Origin: Nocardioides sp. Root240
Lineage (GTDB): Bacteria > Actinomycetota > Actinomycetes > Propionibacteriales > Nocardioidaceae
Reading direction: 5' to 3'
DNA: 55,798 nucleotides
Assembly: GCF_001428825.1 (NCBI RefSeq)
Contig: NZ_LMIT01000015.1
Coordinates: 216,417-272,214 of the forward strand
In this document: in pieces, positions 18,133-28,674 of the stretch
How the letters are laid out: each line of letters begins with the position of its first letter
How positions within the stretch are numbered: the first letter of the stretch is position 1
The notes under the pieces: model-generated
What the model was told of the DNA's origin: nothing
The model's input: the letters and a program-made list of their open reading frames with translations, nothing else
The model's database searches: none
Position numbers and translations under genes: made by a program

Positions 18133-18828
18133 GTGGCCAGCGTCCTGCAGTCGAGCCCGAAGTCGAGAATCTTGTCGAAGCACGCCAAGCCGGTGCCCAA
18201 GCACCGCGGAGCGCCGAAGCATGCCCACCTCGCCCAAGCCCCTCGCAAGGCAGCCCGCAACGTCGTCGTGATGTCGTCGGTCGCCGTGGCCGTCACCGGT
18301 GTGTCGGTGGCCGCCGGGGTCCTCGGCAACGATGTCGCCGCGCCCACCGCGAGCGCGGACGTCGACGCCCTGACCGCGGCCAGCCAGGCGGACCCCACGG
18401 TCGTCGCCGACCGTCGTGAGCCGGTCCTCTCGCGCTCCGACCGCCGCCCCGAGGCCGACCCGGCCAAGACCGCCAGCCTCGAGGAGTCCACGGGCTCCGC
18501 GATCACGGCGGAGCGCAAGCTCTCCGAGTCCGACCCGCGCGACATCGCGCGGGCGCTGCTCGGCGAGTTCGGGTTCTCCTCCGACCAGTTCGGCTGCCTC
18601 GACTCGCTGTGGACCCGCGAGTCCAACTGGCGCGTCAACGCCGACAACCCCAGCTCCAGCGCCTACGGCATCCCGCAGGCCCTGCCCGGGTCGAAGATGT
18701 CGTCGGTCGGCTCCGACTGGGCCACCAACCCGGCGACCCAGATCCGCTGGGGCCTGGGTTACATCCAGGCCCGCTACGGCTCGCCCTGCGGCGCCTGGGG
18801 CCACTCGGAGAGCCACGGCTGGTACTGA
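18133..18828 (+). CDS. Secreted or membrane-anchored lytic transglycosylase-like protein
   Basis: 231 residues. A basic N-terminus and one hydrophobic segment (~residues 44-66, with an ASA-type end) suggest export. The C-terminal ~90 residues form an SLT-like fold: a likely catalytic Glu in LWTRESNWRVNADNP, then SSAYGIPQALPG and IRWGLGYIQARYG, as in actinobacterial peptidoglycan-cleaving proteins. It would cut cell-wall glycan outside the membrane. The start could be GTG 18133 or TTG 18172. It converges with matB; the stops meet in a short TGAGCC/GGCTCA hairpin. Confidence 0.82.
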   Translation: MASVLQSSPKSRILSKHAKPVPKHRGAPKHAHLAQAPRKAARNVVVMSSVAVAVTGVSVAAGVLGNDVAAPTASADVDALTAASQADPTVVADRREPVLSRSDRRPEADPAKTASLEESTGSAITAERKLSESDPRDIARALLGEFGFSSDQFGCLDSLWTRESNWRVNADNPSSSAYGIPQALPGSKMSSVGSDWATNPATQIRWGLGYIQARYGSPCGAWGHSESHGWY

Positions 18829-18836
18829 GCCCAGGC

Positions 18837-20249
18837 TCAGGTCAGCAGCTTCTTCTGCACCTTCCCCATCTCGTTGCGGGGGAGCGCGTCGGTGAACCGC
18901 ACCTCGCGCGGGCGCTTGTGCGCCGACAGCTCGGCGCCGACGTGCTCGACCAGCTCGGCGGCCAGGGCGGCCTCGTCCGCCACCTCCGCACGCGGTACGA
19001 CGAACGCCACGATCCGCTGCCCGAGGTCGGTGTCGGGCAGACCGACCACCGCGCACTCCGCCACGGTGGGATGGCCGAGCAGGGTGGACTCGATCTCGCC
19101 GGCGCCGATCCGGTAGCCGCCTGACTTGATCAGGTCGACCGAGGCGCGACCGACGATGCGGTGCCGGCCGTCGGCCGCGATGCACGCGACATCCCCGGTG
19201 CGGAACCAGCCGTCGTCGGTCCACACCTCGGCAGTGGCGTCGGGGCGGTTGAGGTAGCCCGCGAAGAGGGTCGGACCACGGACCTCCAGCTGGCCGACCG
19301 ACTCCCCGTCCTCGGGTACGGCGGCGCCGTGCTCGTCGCGCAGCCGGGTCTCCACACCGGCGATCGGGACGCCGACCCAGCCCGCCTCGCGCCGCCCGTC
19401 GGCGCGGGTGGCGACGGTGATCAGGGTCTCGCTCATGCCGTACCGCTCCGCGACCTCCAGGCCGGTGAGCTCGCGCAGCCGGGTGAAGACGGGCACGGGC
19501 AGGGCGGCACTGCCGGAGACGAGGAGGCGGGCGTCGCGCAGTGCCGCGGCGTGCTCGGGGGCGTCGGCGATGCGGCTCCACACGGTGGGGACGCCGAAGA
19601 AGAGCGTGGCGCCCGCGCGGGCCGCGTCGGCGTACCGGTCGGGGGTGGGGCGGCCGACGTGCACCAGGCCGCCGCCGACGCGCAGCGGCCCGAGGACGCC
19701 GAGCACGAGGCCGTGGACGTGGAACAGCGGCAGTCCGTGGGCGAGCACGTCGTCGGCGGTCCACGCCCACGCCTCGACCAGGCCGTCGAGGCCGGCCGTC
19801 AGCGCGGCGTGGGTGATCAGCACACCCTTGGGGAGCCCGGTCGTGCCGGAGGTGTAGAGGACGAAGGCGAGGTCGTCGTCGGCGATCTGGACCGGTGCGT
19901 ACGGCGCGCGTGCGGCCAGGTCGACGGCCCGGTGAGGCAGGCCGTGGGCCTCGGGCGGAACGGGGCCGACCCAGCAGTCGGGGGCGCTGTCGCCGAGCAG
20001 GTGGCGCAGCTCGCCGGTGCCGGAGTCCGGGGGCACGGGGACGACGGTCGCACCGGCCAGCAGCGCACCGACCACCGCGACCACGGTCTCCATGGTCGGG
20101 GTCGCGTGCACGGCGACCCGCGGGCGGCCGGGGAGGGCCGCGGCAACGGCCGCGGCGGCTCCGCGCAGCTCGGTGGACGTCAGCGTCGTACCGGCGATCG
20201 TGACGGGGCGTCCGGCGGCGGCGGTGAGGGCGGTGAGGAGCTCGGGCAC
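18837..20249 (-). CDS. matB: Malonyl-CoA ligase / acyl-CoA synthetase (MatB-like)
   Basis: 470-residue ANL-superfamily AMP-forming ligase. The P-loop is YTSGTTGLPKG, the adenine motif ERYGMSET, and the C-terminal domain has IKSGGYRIGAGEIE and the catalytic Lys near EMGKVQKK. It is close to Streptomyces MatB in its short length and in LPLFHVHGLVLG and VSGSAALP blocks, so malonate or methylmalonate is the likely substrate (inference from recalled sequence). GTG 20249 is chosen because GGAGG lies 9 nt upstream; ATG 20258 abuts that site. Confidence 0.82.
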   Translation of the reverse strand: MPELLTALTAAAGRPVTIAGTTLTSTELRGAAAAVAAALPGRPRVAVHATPTMETVVAVVGALLAGATVVPVPPDSGTGELRHLLGDSAPDCWVGPVPPEAHGLPHRAVDLAARAPYAPVQIADDDLAFVLYTSGTTGLPKGVLITHAALTAGLDGLVEAWAWTADDVLAHGLPLFHVHGLVLGVLGPLRVGGGLVHVGRPTPDRYADAARAGATLFFGVPTVWSRIADAPEHAAALRDARLLVSGSAALPVPVFTRLRELTGLEVAERYGMSETLITVATRADGRREAGWVGVPIAGVETRLRDEHGAAVPEDGESVGQLEVRGPTLFAGYLNRPDATAEVWTDDGWFRTGDVACIAADGRHRIVGRASVDLIKSGGYRIGAGEIESTLLGHPTVAECAVVGLPDTDLGQRIVAFVVPRAEVADEAALAAELVEHVGAELSAHKRPREVRFTDALPRNEMGKVQKKLLT

Positions 20250-20349
20250 GACACCCATCCTCCCGGATCCCGGGTTGCGGGCGCCCGCGGGTGCATGATG
20301 CCTGCATGGGCGGGGCACGGGTGCCTCGCACGACCCGAAGGAGCCCGCA

Positions 20350-20667
20350 ATGGCAATGCTCTGGACCATCATCGTCACCGTCGTCGGCGGCACCGTCATC
20401 GGCCTCATCGGCAAGGCGGTCGCTCCCGGTGACCGCACGAGGTTCCCGCTCTGGCTCACGACGGTCTGCGGCATCGTGGGCATGCTGGCCGGCAGCCTGC
20501 TCTACTGGGTCGTCGCCGGCCACAACAACGGGAGCTTCGACGGCCACGAGGCCACGTGGGACAACACGACCAACGGCATCGACTGGCTGCGCCACCTGTG
20601 GCAGATCGTCGTCGCCGCCGTCGCGGTGATCGTCGCGGCCGGTGTGACCGGCCGCAAGAAGGCCTGA
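20350..20667 (+). CDS. Small membrane protein, GlsB/YeaQ/YmgE-like
   Basis: 105 residues with three hydrophobic segments (about 4-22, 37-54 and 84-100). The VGGTVIGLIGKAVAPG start resembles GlsB/YeaQ/YmgE (transglycosylase-associated) proteins, small stress-linked membrane proteins of unknown action. A polar loop of about 28 residues between helices 2 and 3 is longer than usual. AAGGAG precedes the ATG. Convergent with fumC. Confidence 0.65.
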   Translation: MAMLWTIIVTVVGGTVIGLIGKAVAPGDRTRFPLWLTTVCGIVGMLAGSLLYWVVAGHNNGSFDGHEATWDNTTNGIDWLRHLWQIVVAAVAVIVAAGVTGRKKA

Positions 20668-20686
20668 ACCCAGCTGGTCCGGAGGG

Positions 20687-22075
20687 TCAGGGCCTGGTCA
20701 TCGCGGCCAGGTCGAGCGCCGCGTCGAGCTCGTCGAGGGTGAGCTCGCCGCGGTCGACGTACCCGAGGGCGAGGACGGTCTCGCGGATCGTGGTGCCGTC
20801 GGCGAGCGCCTGCTTGGCGATCTTGGCGGCCGCCTCGTAGCCGATGTGGCGGTTGAGCGGGGTGACGACGGACGGCGAGGACGCGGCGTAGCGGTGCATC
20901 CGCTCGGCGTCGGCGGTGATGCCGTCGATGCAGCGCGCGGCCAAGGTCGTCGTGGACGTCGCGAGCAGGCGGATCGACTCGAGGACGTTGCGGGCCATGA
21001 CCGGCATCGCGACGTTGAGCTCGAAGCTGCCGCTCGCCCCGGCGACGGTCGTCGCGGCGTCGTTGCCGATCACCTGCATGCAGACCATCAAGGTGGCCTC
21101 GGGCAGGACCGGGTTCACCTTGCCGGGCATGATCGAGGAGCCGGGCTGCAGGTCGGGAAGGTGGATCTCGGCGAGGCCGGTGGTCGGCCCGGAGCCCATC
21201 CAGCGCAGGTCGTTGCAGATCTTGGTGAGGCCGACGGCGATGGTGCGCAGCACGCCGCTCAGCTCGACGAGCGAGTCGCGGGTGCCCTGGGCCTCGAAGT
21301 GGTTGCGGGCCTCGGTGAACGGCTCGCCCGTCGCCTCGCCCAGCGCCGCGATGGCGGCCTCGGCGAAGCCCGGCGGGGTGTTGATGCCGGTGCCGACGGC
21401 CGTGCCGCCCAGGGGCAGCTCCCGCACGCGGGGGAGCACGGAGGCGAGCCGCTCGGCGCCGTACCGGATCGTTGCGGCGTACCCGCCGAGCTCCTGGCCG
21501 AGCGTGACGGGCGTGGCGTCCATCAGGTGGGTCCGCCCCGACTTCACCAGGTCGGCGAACTCGCCCGCCTTCGCCTCGAGCGAGGACGCCAGGACGTCGA
21601 GCGCGGGCAGCAGGTCCCGGACGACGGCGAGGGTCGCCGCCACGTGGATCGCGGTCGGGAAGGTGTCGTTGCTCGACTGGCTCGCGTTGACGTGGTCGTT
21701 GGGGTGCACCGTCACGCCGGCCTGCGCGGCGAGGGTCGCGATCACCTCGTTGGCGTTCATGTTGGAGCTGGTGCCCGAACCGGTCTGGAAGACGTCGATG
21801 GGGAACTGGTCGTCGTGGCGTCCCCCGGCCACGGCGCGCGCGGCGTCCTCGATGGCGCCCGCGAGCTCCGCCGGCAGTACGCCGAGCGCCGCATTGGCCC
21901 GTGCCGCGGCGGCCTTCACCTCGCCCAGCGCGTGCACCAGCGCGGGCTCGATGGGGGTGCCGCTGATCGGGAAGTTCTCGACCGCGCGTTGCGTCTGGGC
22001 CTGCCACAGTGCGGCGGCCGGGACCCGGACCTCGCCCATGGAGTCGTGCTCGATCCGGAAGTCGTCCGTGCTCAC
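20687..22075 (-). CDS. fumC: Class II fumarate hydratase
   Basis: A 462-residue oxygen-stable fumarase that interconverts fumarate and malate in the TCA cycle. The superfamily signature GSSIMPGKVNP is present, as are TGSGTSSNMNANEV and SQSSNDTFPTA. GTG 22075 is taken as start: TACCTT lies 6 nt before it, consistent with a leaderless mRNA, and upstream in-frame sequence is low complexity. A class I fumarase lies only 2.6 kb away. Confidence 0.95.
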   Translation of the reverse strand: MSTDDFRIEHDSMGEVRVPAAALWQAQTQRAVENFPISGTPIEPALVHALGEVKAAAARANAALGVLPAELAGAIEDAARAVAGGRHDDQFPIDVFQTGSGTSSNMNANEVIATLAAQAGVTVHPNDHVNASQSSNDTFPTAIHVAATLAVVRDLLPALDVLASSLEAKAGEFADLVKSGRTHLMDATPVTLGQELGGYAATIRYGAERLASVLPRVRELPLGGTAVGTGINTPPGFAEAAIAALGEATGEPFTEARNHFEAQGTRDSLVELSGVLRTIAVGLTKICNDLRWMGSGPTTGLAEIHLPDLQPGSSIMPGKVNPVLPEATLMVCMQVIGNDAATTVAGASGSFELNVAMPVMARNVLESIRLLATSTTTLAARCIDGITADAERMHRYAASSPSVVTPLNRHIGYEAAAKIAKQALADGTTIRETVLALGYVDRGELTLDELDAALDLAAMTRP

Positions 22076-22081
22076 CCTTCG

Positions 22082-22087
22082 AAGGTA
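22082..22087 (-). promoter_or_regulatory. -10 element of a likely leaderless promoter (fumC)
   Basis: TACCTT on the minus strand lies 6 nt before the GTG of fumC. Confidence 0.5.
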
Positions 22088-22245
22088 CCCGGCCGGTCGC
22101 CGGCGGCACGAGCACCGTCTGCCTACACTGCAAGGAGGACTGCAGGAGTCGGGCCGTCGCAGGCGGGCATCGCCGAGACAACAGGCACCGGCACCAGCAG
22201 CAACGCGCGGAAACCCGGTGTTCGCGGGACCGCGGTGGAGCACTC

Positions 22246-23346
22246 TTGATCTCCTTCGTCTGGTCGCCGCACGAGCCCCTGCCCGCTGGTACTGGCGGCT
22301 CCGAGAACTACACGATCGGCCAGGTCCGCGAGCTGAACCGCCGCGGCGTCCCGGCCCAGGTGGTCACCGTCGGACTCGGCACGGACGACGGTCGTGCGGA
22401 GTTCGTGGACATCCCGTTCGTCGCACTGGCCCGGGTTGCCGACATCGGCCTGCTGGCCGACCCGGTGGTGTTCGTCAGTGAGGCACCCGCCGTCCTGACC
22501 CGCGAGCCGGCGTACCAGATCCTGCACGTGCCCCCGCCGTTGCGGTCACGGGAGCGCGCCGCCGTCGCCGCGGCGACCCGGGACCGCACCCTCATCGCCA
22601 CCAGTCACTTCGCGGCCCGGCTCTGGGCGTCCTTCCTCGACGTCGACGTGCCGACCATCCAGGTGGTGCACCCCTTCGCCGAACCCGACTTCGCCGCCGC
22701 GGCGCGCCCGCCCCGGGCTCCGGGGACGACCCGGGTGCTGTACGCCGGCCGGCTGACGCCGGAGAAGGGCGTCTACACGCTGTTGGCGGCGCTGCACAGC
22801 GACCTGGTCGCGGGCGACCCGAGCATCAGCTACACGGTGACGCTGGCGGGGGCCGATCGGCCGCAGGGCCGGATCATCCATGCCCTCCTCGCCGCACACC
22901 CGGGAGTGCGGGTGGTGCCGGCCCGCCGCACGCCCGCCGCGATGGCGGCCCTCATGGCCGAGCACGACGTGGTGGTCATGCCGTCGAACAGCCAGTACTG
23001 GCACGAGACCTTCGGCATCGTGTCCATCGAGGCCCAGCACACCGGTTGTCGCGTGGTCGCCTCCGACGACGGCGGCCTGCCGGAGACCGGTTGCGGCGGC
23101 CTGATCCTGGTCGCCCCGGACAACGCCGAGGCACTCGCCGCGGGCATTCGGCAGGCGGTCCGCGCCGGCCCGCTCCCCGCGGCCCTACGCCGGGAGGCCG
23201 GAGAGTGCTTCACGGTGGCCCAGTCGGTCGACGCGCTCCTGGCGGTCCTCACCGGCCCCCGCCCACTCCCGCCCGCCATCGTCGTGCGGCAGCTGGAGGA
23301 GATGATGCAGCTCCCTGCGGCCCCCGAGCCGCTGGTGCTGGACTGA
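22246..23346 (+). CDS. Glycosyltransferase family 4 protein
   Basis: 366 residues, two Rossmann-like halves. The N-terminus has GGSENYTIGQVRELNRRG. The C-terminal donor domain has YAGRLTPEKGVYTLLAAL and an HETFGIVSIEAQ motif (E-x7-E), typical of retaining GT4 enzymes that use nucleotide sugars. The acceptor is unknown. The start is TTG 22246, with GGTGGAG five nt upstream; no ATG or GTG lies near. A TACACT -10-like element at 22124-22129 would give a leader of about 110 nt. No sugar operon is nearby. Confidence 0.83.
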   Translation: MISFVWSPHEPLPAGTGGSENYTIGQVRELNRRGVPAQVVTVGLGTDDGRAEFVDIPFVALARVADIGLLADPVVFVSEAPAVLTREPAYQILHVPPPLRSRERAAVAAATRDRTLIATSHFAARLWASFLDVDVPTIQVVHPFAEPDFAAAARPPRAPGTTRVLYAGRLTPEKGVYTLLAALHSDLVAGDPSISYTVTLAGADRPQGRIIHALLAAHPGVRVVPARRTPAAMAALMAEHDVVVMPSNSQYWHETFGIVSIEAQHTGCRVVASDDGGLPETGCGGLILVAPDNAEALAAGIRQAVRAGPLPAALRREAGECFTVAQSVDALLAVLTGPRPLPPAIVVRQLEEMMQLPAAPEPLVLD

Positions 23347-23368
23347 CCATCCCCGTCGTCGAGCTGCG

Positions 23369-23653
23369 TCAGTCGAACAGCTCGCTCAGCCACGACTCGC
23401 GCTTGCGCTTCTTGTAGTGCCTGTCGTCGCCGCGTCGGTCGTCGGGACGGCGACGGTCGTCGTACTGCGGGTAGCCCTGCTGCGGGGCGGCCTGGGGTGC
23501 CGCCTGGGGCGCGGGCATGCCGACCGAGCGGTCGATGATCTTGTCGAGCTCACCGCGGTCGAGCCACACGCCCCGGCACTGGGGGCAGTAGTCGATCTCG
23601 ATGCCGTTGCGGTCGCTCATCACCAGCGTGGTCTCGTCGATGGGGCAGCGCAT
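23369..23653 (-). CDS. TFIIB-type zinc finger protein
   Basis: 94 residues. The N-terminus carries a four-Cys zinc ribbon (MRCPID near residue 3 and YCPQCRGVWLDRGELDKII at ~22-40) of the zf-TFIIB family. The rest is Pro/Gln-rich, then very rich in Asp, Arg and Lys (DDRRRPDDRRGDD), ending in an acidic WLSELFD. The family is widespread but unassigned; nucleic-acid or protein binding is plausible. It converges with the glycosyltransferase. Confidence 0.8.
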   Translation of the reverse strand: MRCPIDETTLVMSDRNGIEIDYCPQCRGVWLDRGELDKIIDRSVGMPAPQAAPQAAPQQGYPQYDDRRRPDDRRGDDRHYKKRKRESWLSELFD

Positions 23654-23700
23654 GCCTCGTCAACGGACCGCGCTCGGCGCGGGTTCCCGGCGGGGCTGCC

Positions 23701-24576
23701 TCAGCTGGCGCTGAGCACGTCGTAGTGCACCACGACGCGGAACTTCGCGACGTCGTACTGCGACTTGTAGGCCGTGAAGTAGCGCCAGGAGATGTAGCGG
23801 TCCTTGTCGACGAGCGGGGTCGCGCCGCGGGTGTAGCCGTTGTGCCAGGCGACCTTGGAGCCGGCGAACCGGAAGGCGGTCCACGTCTCCTTGGGGTTGT
23901 CCCAGTACTCGATCCCGCCGCGGCTGCCGGCCTGGCCCTTCGCGGCTCCGCCGTAGGTGTCGATCCGCGCGTCGACGTAGCGCTCGGCCGCGGGGACCCG
24001 GACGGCGTGGACGGTGATCACGGAGCTGGCGTTCCAGGTCTGGGTGCGGCACTTGGTGTTGGCGTAGTAGCCGTACGACCCCGCCCAGCCGCGTCGCGAC
24101 GGCTTGCGCAGCGTGGAGCACTTGCCGACGTACTTCCAGTAGGCCTTCGTGGGCAGTGCCTGGACGGTGTAGGTCTTGCGGACCAGACGCTGCAGCGACA
24201 CGTTCACCGAGCCGGTCACCGTGGCCGCGTCGGTGCCGTTGAAGGCGATCAGGGTGTAGCTGCCGGCGGCCACCAGGTTGCCGCCGGTGTCGCGGCCGTT
24301 CCAGACCACGGTGTCGCTCGAGGCGAGGTCGAAGGTCTGGACCGTGGTGTCGGTGGCCGTGTTGCGGACCTCGAGGGACGTCACGTCGTCGGTGTTGCTG
24401 ACGACGGTGATCGTGGTGCTGGCCGGCCGCTTCGTGGTGCCGATCCTCGGGTAGATCGTGGCCTTCGAGGAGGTGATGGCGGTGACGTCGGGCGGCGTCG
24501 CCTGCGCCGGCACCACGCCGACCAGCGTCGCCGCGAGGGCGGCGATCAGGGCGAGAACAGGAATACGACCGAGCAT
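23701..24576 (-). CDS. Secreted protein with FlgD-like Ig domain
   Basis: 291 residues starting at ATG 24576 after GGAAGG. Residues 1-24 are a signal peptide ending in an AQA cleavage site. The next ~100 residues contain VVWNGRDTGGNLVAAGSYTL, the FlgD/Big-type immunoglobulin fold. The C-terminal ~150 residues, rich in Tyr, Trp and Lys with two Cys, match nothing I recognise. Likely extracellular and non-enzymatic. A TTGACA box on the minus strand (24671-24676) may be its -35, though no good -10 follows. Confidence 0.7.
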   Translation of the reverse strand: MLGRIPVLALIAALAATLVGVVPAQATPPDVTAITSSKATIYPRIGTTKRPASTTITVVSNTDDVTSLEVRNTATDTTVQTFDLASSDTVVWNGRDTGGNLVAAGSYTLIAFNGTDAATVTGSVNVSLQRLVRKTYTVQALPTKAYWKYVGKCSTLRKPSRRGWAGSYGYYANTKCRTQTWNASSVITVHAVRVPAAERYVDARIDTYGGAAKGQAGSRGGIEYWDNPKETWTAFRFAGSKVAWHNGYTRGATPLVDKDRYISWRYFTAYKSQYDVAKFRVVVHYDVLSAS

Positions 24577-24706
24577 CTCCAGACCTTCCGAGAGGGCGGC
24601 ACCCGAGTGGTACCGGAAGGGGGAGTAGATCACGCCCGCCGCAGCCTTCGTGGCGTTTTCTGCCCAAATGTGTCAACAGGCCGATGCCGCGGCCCCGCCG
24701 CTTCTC

Positions 24707-26395
<1,689 letters not shown>

Positions 26396-26403
26396 GACCA
26401 CCG

Positions 26404-26409
26404 AGGATA
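26404..26409 (-). promoter_or_regulatory. -10 element of a likely leaderless promoter (fumA)
   Basis: TATCCT on the minus strand lies 8 nt before GTG 26395. Confidence 0.45.
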
Positions 26410-26431
26410 TCGCGTGCCGCGCCGGGAAAGG

Positions 26432-26471
26432 CACGAGGGCCGGGAGCGCTGGTGCGCTCCCGGCCCTCGTG
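26432..26471 (-). terminator. Strong hairpin after the choice-of-anchor gene
   Basis: A perfect 18-bp stem (arms 26432-26449 and 26454-26471) with a TGGT loop. It separates the secreted protein gene (stop at 26507) from fumA downstream on the same strand. Confidence 0.85.
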
Positions 26472-26506
26472 GCCGTTCTGTCGTGCTGCTCGGGGTCAGC
26501 TCAGGA

Positions 26507-27793
26507 TCAGTAGGTCCCGGGCGGCGCGATGGCCGTGCTCGCGACACCGATCTCGATGACCGCGCCGACGGGCAGGCCGGCCTGGGCGGTGCTCAGGGTG
26601 ATCCGCACGGCGTCGATGCGGTTCATCCAGGCGCCACCCGGGTGGACCTCCTGCCGGTTGATCGCCACCTGGCCGAGGTTGGCCACGTTGATGATCGTGT
26701 TCGGCGAGACGTCGATCGGGATCTTCTGGCCCGCGATGACGAGGTTGACGAGCTTGAGCTCCATCTTGCTCGTCCACTTGCCCTCGTCGGCCTTGCCGTA
26801 GGCCGTCACCTTGATGGCGTCAGCCTTGATCAGGCCGCCGAGGAGGTTGACCCCCGCGGTCTGGTTGGTGTTGGTGATCTCGGCGTTGCCGAAGGCGTCC
26901 TTGGTCGACGTGGTGGTCGAGCTGACGACGCCGGTGGTCAGCAGGCCGGGCACCTTCACGGACAGCGTGGAGTTGGTGAGCGTCTTGCCGTTGCTCGAGC
27001 CGACCGGCGTACCGACGCGCGCGGTCGGGTCACTGACGATCGAGACCGTGTCGCCCACGTCGGCCTGGACGCGCGTGCCGTAGGCGGTGCCGAACAGGCC
27101 GGCGCCCTCGGACGGGTCGACCTCGGAGAGGTACTGGTTGACCGGGTTGACCAGCAGGGTCACGCCGGCGGAGTAGCTGCCGAACGGCTTGAGCAGGGTG
27201 ACGCCGATCGCCCAGCCCATGGTGCCGAGGACGCGGTCGACCTTGCCGTTGATGGCGTAGTTCAGCGTGATGTTGGCGACGCCCGGAACGGTGACCGAGT
27301 AGTTCTTCGGGATGTTCAGCGGCAGGTTGATGCCGATGATCTTGATGCCCGCGAGGCGCGACGACGCGGTGTAGGTGCCGGTGCCGGTCGCCTTCTGGCC
27401 GGTCGTGCTGATGTTGGTCTCGACGGCGTCAGCGGTGATCAGGCCGTTGAGCAGGCTCACGTGGGCCGTGCGGGCCCAGGACTTGAGGACCGTGTTGGTC
27501 GGGTTGACCGTGGCGGACGTCGTCGTCTCGATGGCACCGACCTCGGCGAGGCCCGCGACCTTCGCGGCGAGGGTGCTGTTCTTGGAGCTGGACGACTTGG
27601 CGCCGCCGGTGACACCGGACTGCGCGGTCAGGTCGGACTGCACGACGCCGTCGAGGACCTTGATGTAGGTGCCGCCGGTGCTGGCGGCGTAGCTCCACTC
27701 GACCGGCGCAGCCTGCGCAGGTGAGGGAACGGCGACAAGGCCCATGCCCATCAGGACGAAAGCCACCAAATAAGAAATTCTGCGGACGCTCAC
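26507..27793 (-). CDS. Secreted choice-of-anchor P-like protein with duplicated domain
   Basis: 428 residues. A signal peptide (~residues 1-28, ending AQA) is followed by Thr/Ser/Val-rich beta sequence without membrane anchors. The mature part holds two related halves: each has a LLxGLIxADA block, then a 50-60-residue segment ending in INVPxN-like and VANITLN/VANLGQVAIN strands (~residues 115-175 and 325-390). This pattern resembles choice-of-anchor P proteins of actinobacteria, surface proteins of unknown function. GTG start at 27793; own terminator downstream. Confidence 0.7.
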   Translation of the reverse strand: MSVRRISYLVAFVLMGMGLVAVPSPAQAAPVEWSYAASTGGTYIKVLDGVVQSDLTAQSGVTGGAKSSSSKNSTLAAKVAGLAEVGAIETTTSATVNPTNTVLKSWARTAHVSLLNGLITADAVETNISTTGQKATGTGTYTASSRLAGIKIIGINLPLNIPKNYSVTVPGVANITLNYAINGKVDRVLGTMGWAIGVTLLKPFGSYSAGVTLLVNPVNQYLSEVDPSEGAGLFGTAYGTRVQADVGDTVSIVSDPTARVGTPVGSSNGKTLTNSTLSVKVPGLLTTGVVSSTTTSTKDAFGNAEITNTNQTAGVNLLGGLIKADAIKVTAYGKADEGKWTSKMELKLVNLVIAGQKIPIDVSPNTIINVANLGQVAINRQEVHPGGAWMNRIDAVRITLSTAQAGLPVGAVIEIGVASTAIAPPGTY

Positions 27794-27944
27794 GGGACCC
27801 CATTCCCATCGTTTGTGTGAAGTTCTGCTGTTCCCCCGGAGAAACGCTATCCGGGCACACGATGCCGCGGAGAGAGAACCCCTCGCTCAGTAAACGGCGT
27901 TATGAGCGGGAAGTCACGTTGGGGAACCCTCTCACCACCCCTCG

Positions 27945-27972
27945 TTGCGGCAATCCAGCGGTGCGCTAGCGT
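27945..27972 (+). promoter_or_regulatory. Promoter of the thiamine operon
   Basis: TTGCGG (27945-27950) and TAGCGT (27967-27972) are spaced by 16 bp, just upstream of the TPP riboswitch. Confidence 0.55.
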
Positions 27973-27980
27973 GGTGCCGA

Positions 27981-28070
27981 CCACCCACGGGAGTCCGCGG
28001 CAGCGGGCTGAGAGGGAGCTGGAGCCGCTCCGACCGTCACACCTGATCCGGATCATGCCGGCGAAGGAAC
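27981..28070 (+). ncRNA. TPP riboswitch (THI element)
   Basis: The conserved CTGAGAGGG (28008-28016) and ACCTGATCCGGATCATGCCG-type block (28041-28060), followed by GCGAAGGAA, are the two halves of the thiamine pyrophosphate aptamer. It ends 8 nt before the thiE ATG. The thiE Shine-Dalgarno (GAAGGA, 28063-28068) is the 3' end of the aptamer itself, so TPP binding should hide it and block translation (inference). It controls the seven-gene thi operon. Confidence 0.93.
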
Positions 28071-28077
28071 GGACGAG

Positions 28078-28674
28078 ATGACTGCTCTGCCACGGCTTTT
28101 CTGCCTGGTCTCCGCCACGGACGACCACTACCTGCTGCCCGCGCTGGCCGCGGCCGGCGTCGACGGGTTCCAGGTCCGGGCCAAGGACCTGTCCTCGAGA
28201 GCCCTTCGAAATTTTACTCGCGAGGTGCTCGCCGCGGTGCGCCCGTACGGCGCCCGCGTGGTCGTCAACGACCGTCTGGACGTCGCGCTCGCGGCCGGCG
28301 CGGACGGGGTGCACCTGGGTGCCGACGACCTCGCCGTCGCCGATGCGCGCCGGATCGCGCCCGGCCTGCTCGTCGGGGCGACCTGCCGCTCGCGCGCCGA
28401 GGTGGTCGCGGCCGCCGAGGCCGGTGCTGACTACGCCGGCTTCGGGCCGGTCCACCTGTCCGGCTCCAAGGCCGGCCTCCCCGCTCCGCTCGGGGTCGCC
28501 GCCGTGACGGCCGCCGCCGGTGTGCTGCCGCTGGTCGCGATCGGCGGGCTCACGGCCCCGTCCGCGGCCGAGGTGCGCGCTGCCGGGGCCCACGGCGTCG
28601 CCGTGATCGGCGCGATCTGGCGACATCCCGACCCCGTGGCAGCAGCGAAGGAGCTCCTGACGGCGCTCGCCTGA
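28078..28674 (+). CDS. thiE: Thiamine phosphate synthase
   Basis: 198-residue TIM barrel. Family landmarks: VNDRLDVALAAGADGVHLGADD, GATCRSRAEV, and GPVHLSGSKAG, then a phosphate loop VAIGGL and a C-terminal AVIGAIW. ThiE joins HMP pyrophosphate and thiazole phosphate to give thiamine phosphate. First gene after the riboswitch; its stop overlaps the thiO ATG by 1 nt. A second ThiE/TenI-like gene lies in the same operon, but this copy is the better match to true ThiE. Confidence 0.88.
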   Translation: MTALPRLFCLVSATDDHYLLPALAAAGVDGFQVRAKDLSSRALRNFTREVLAAVRPYGARVVVNDRLDVALAAGADGVHLGADDLAVADARRIAPGLLVGATCRSRAEVVAAAEAGADYAGFGPVHLSGSKAGLPAPLGVAAVTAAAGVLPLVAIGGLTAPSAAEVRAAGAHGVAVIGAIWRHPDPVAAAKELLTALA

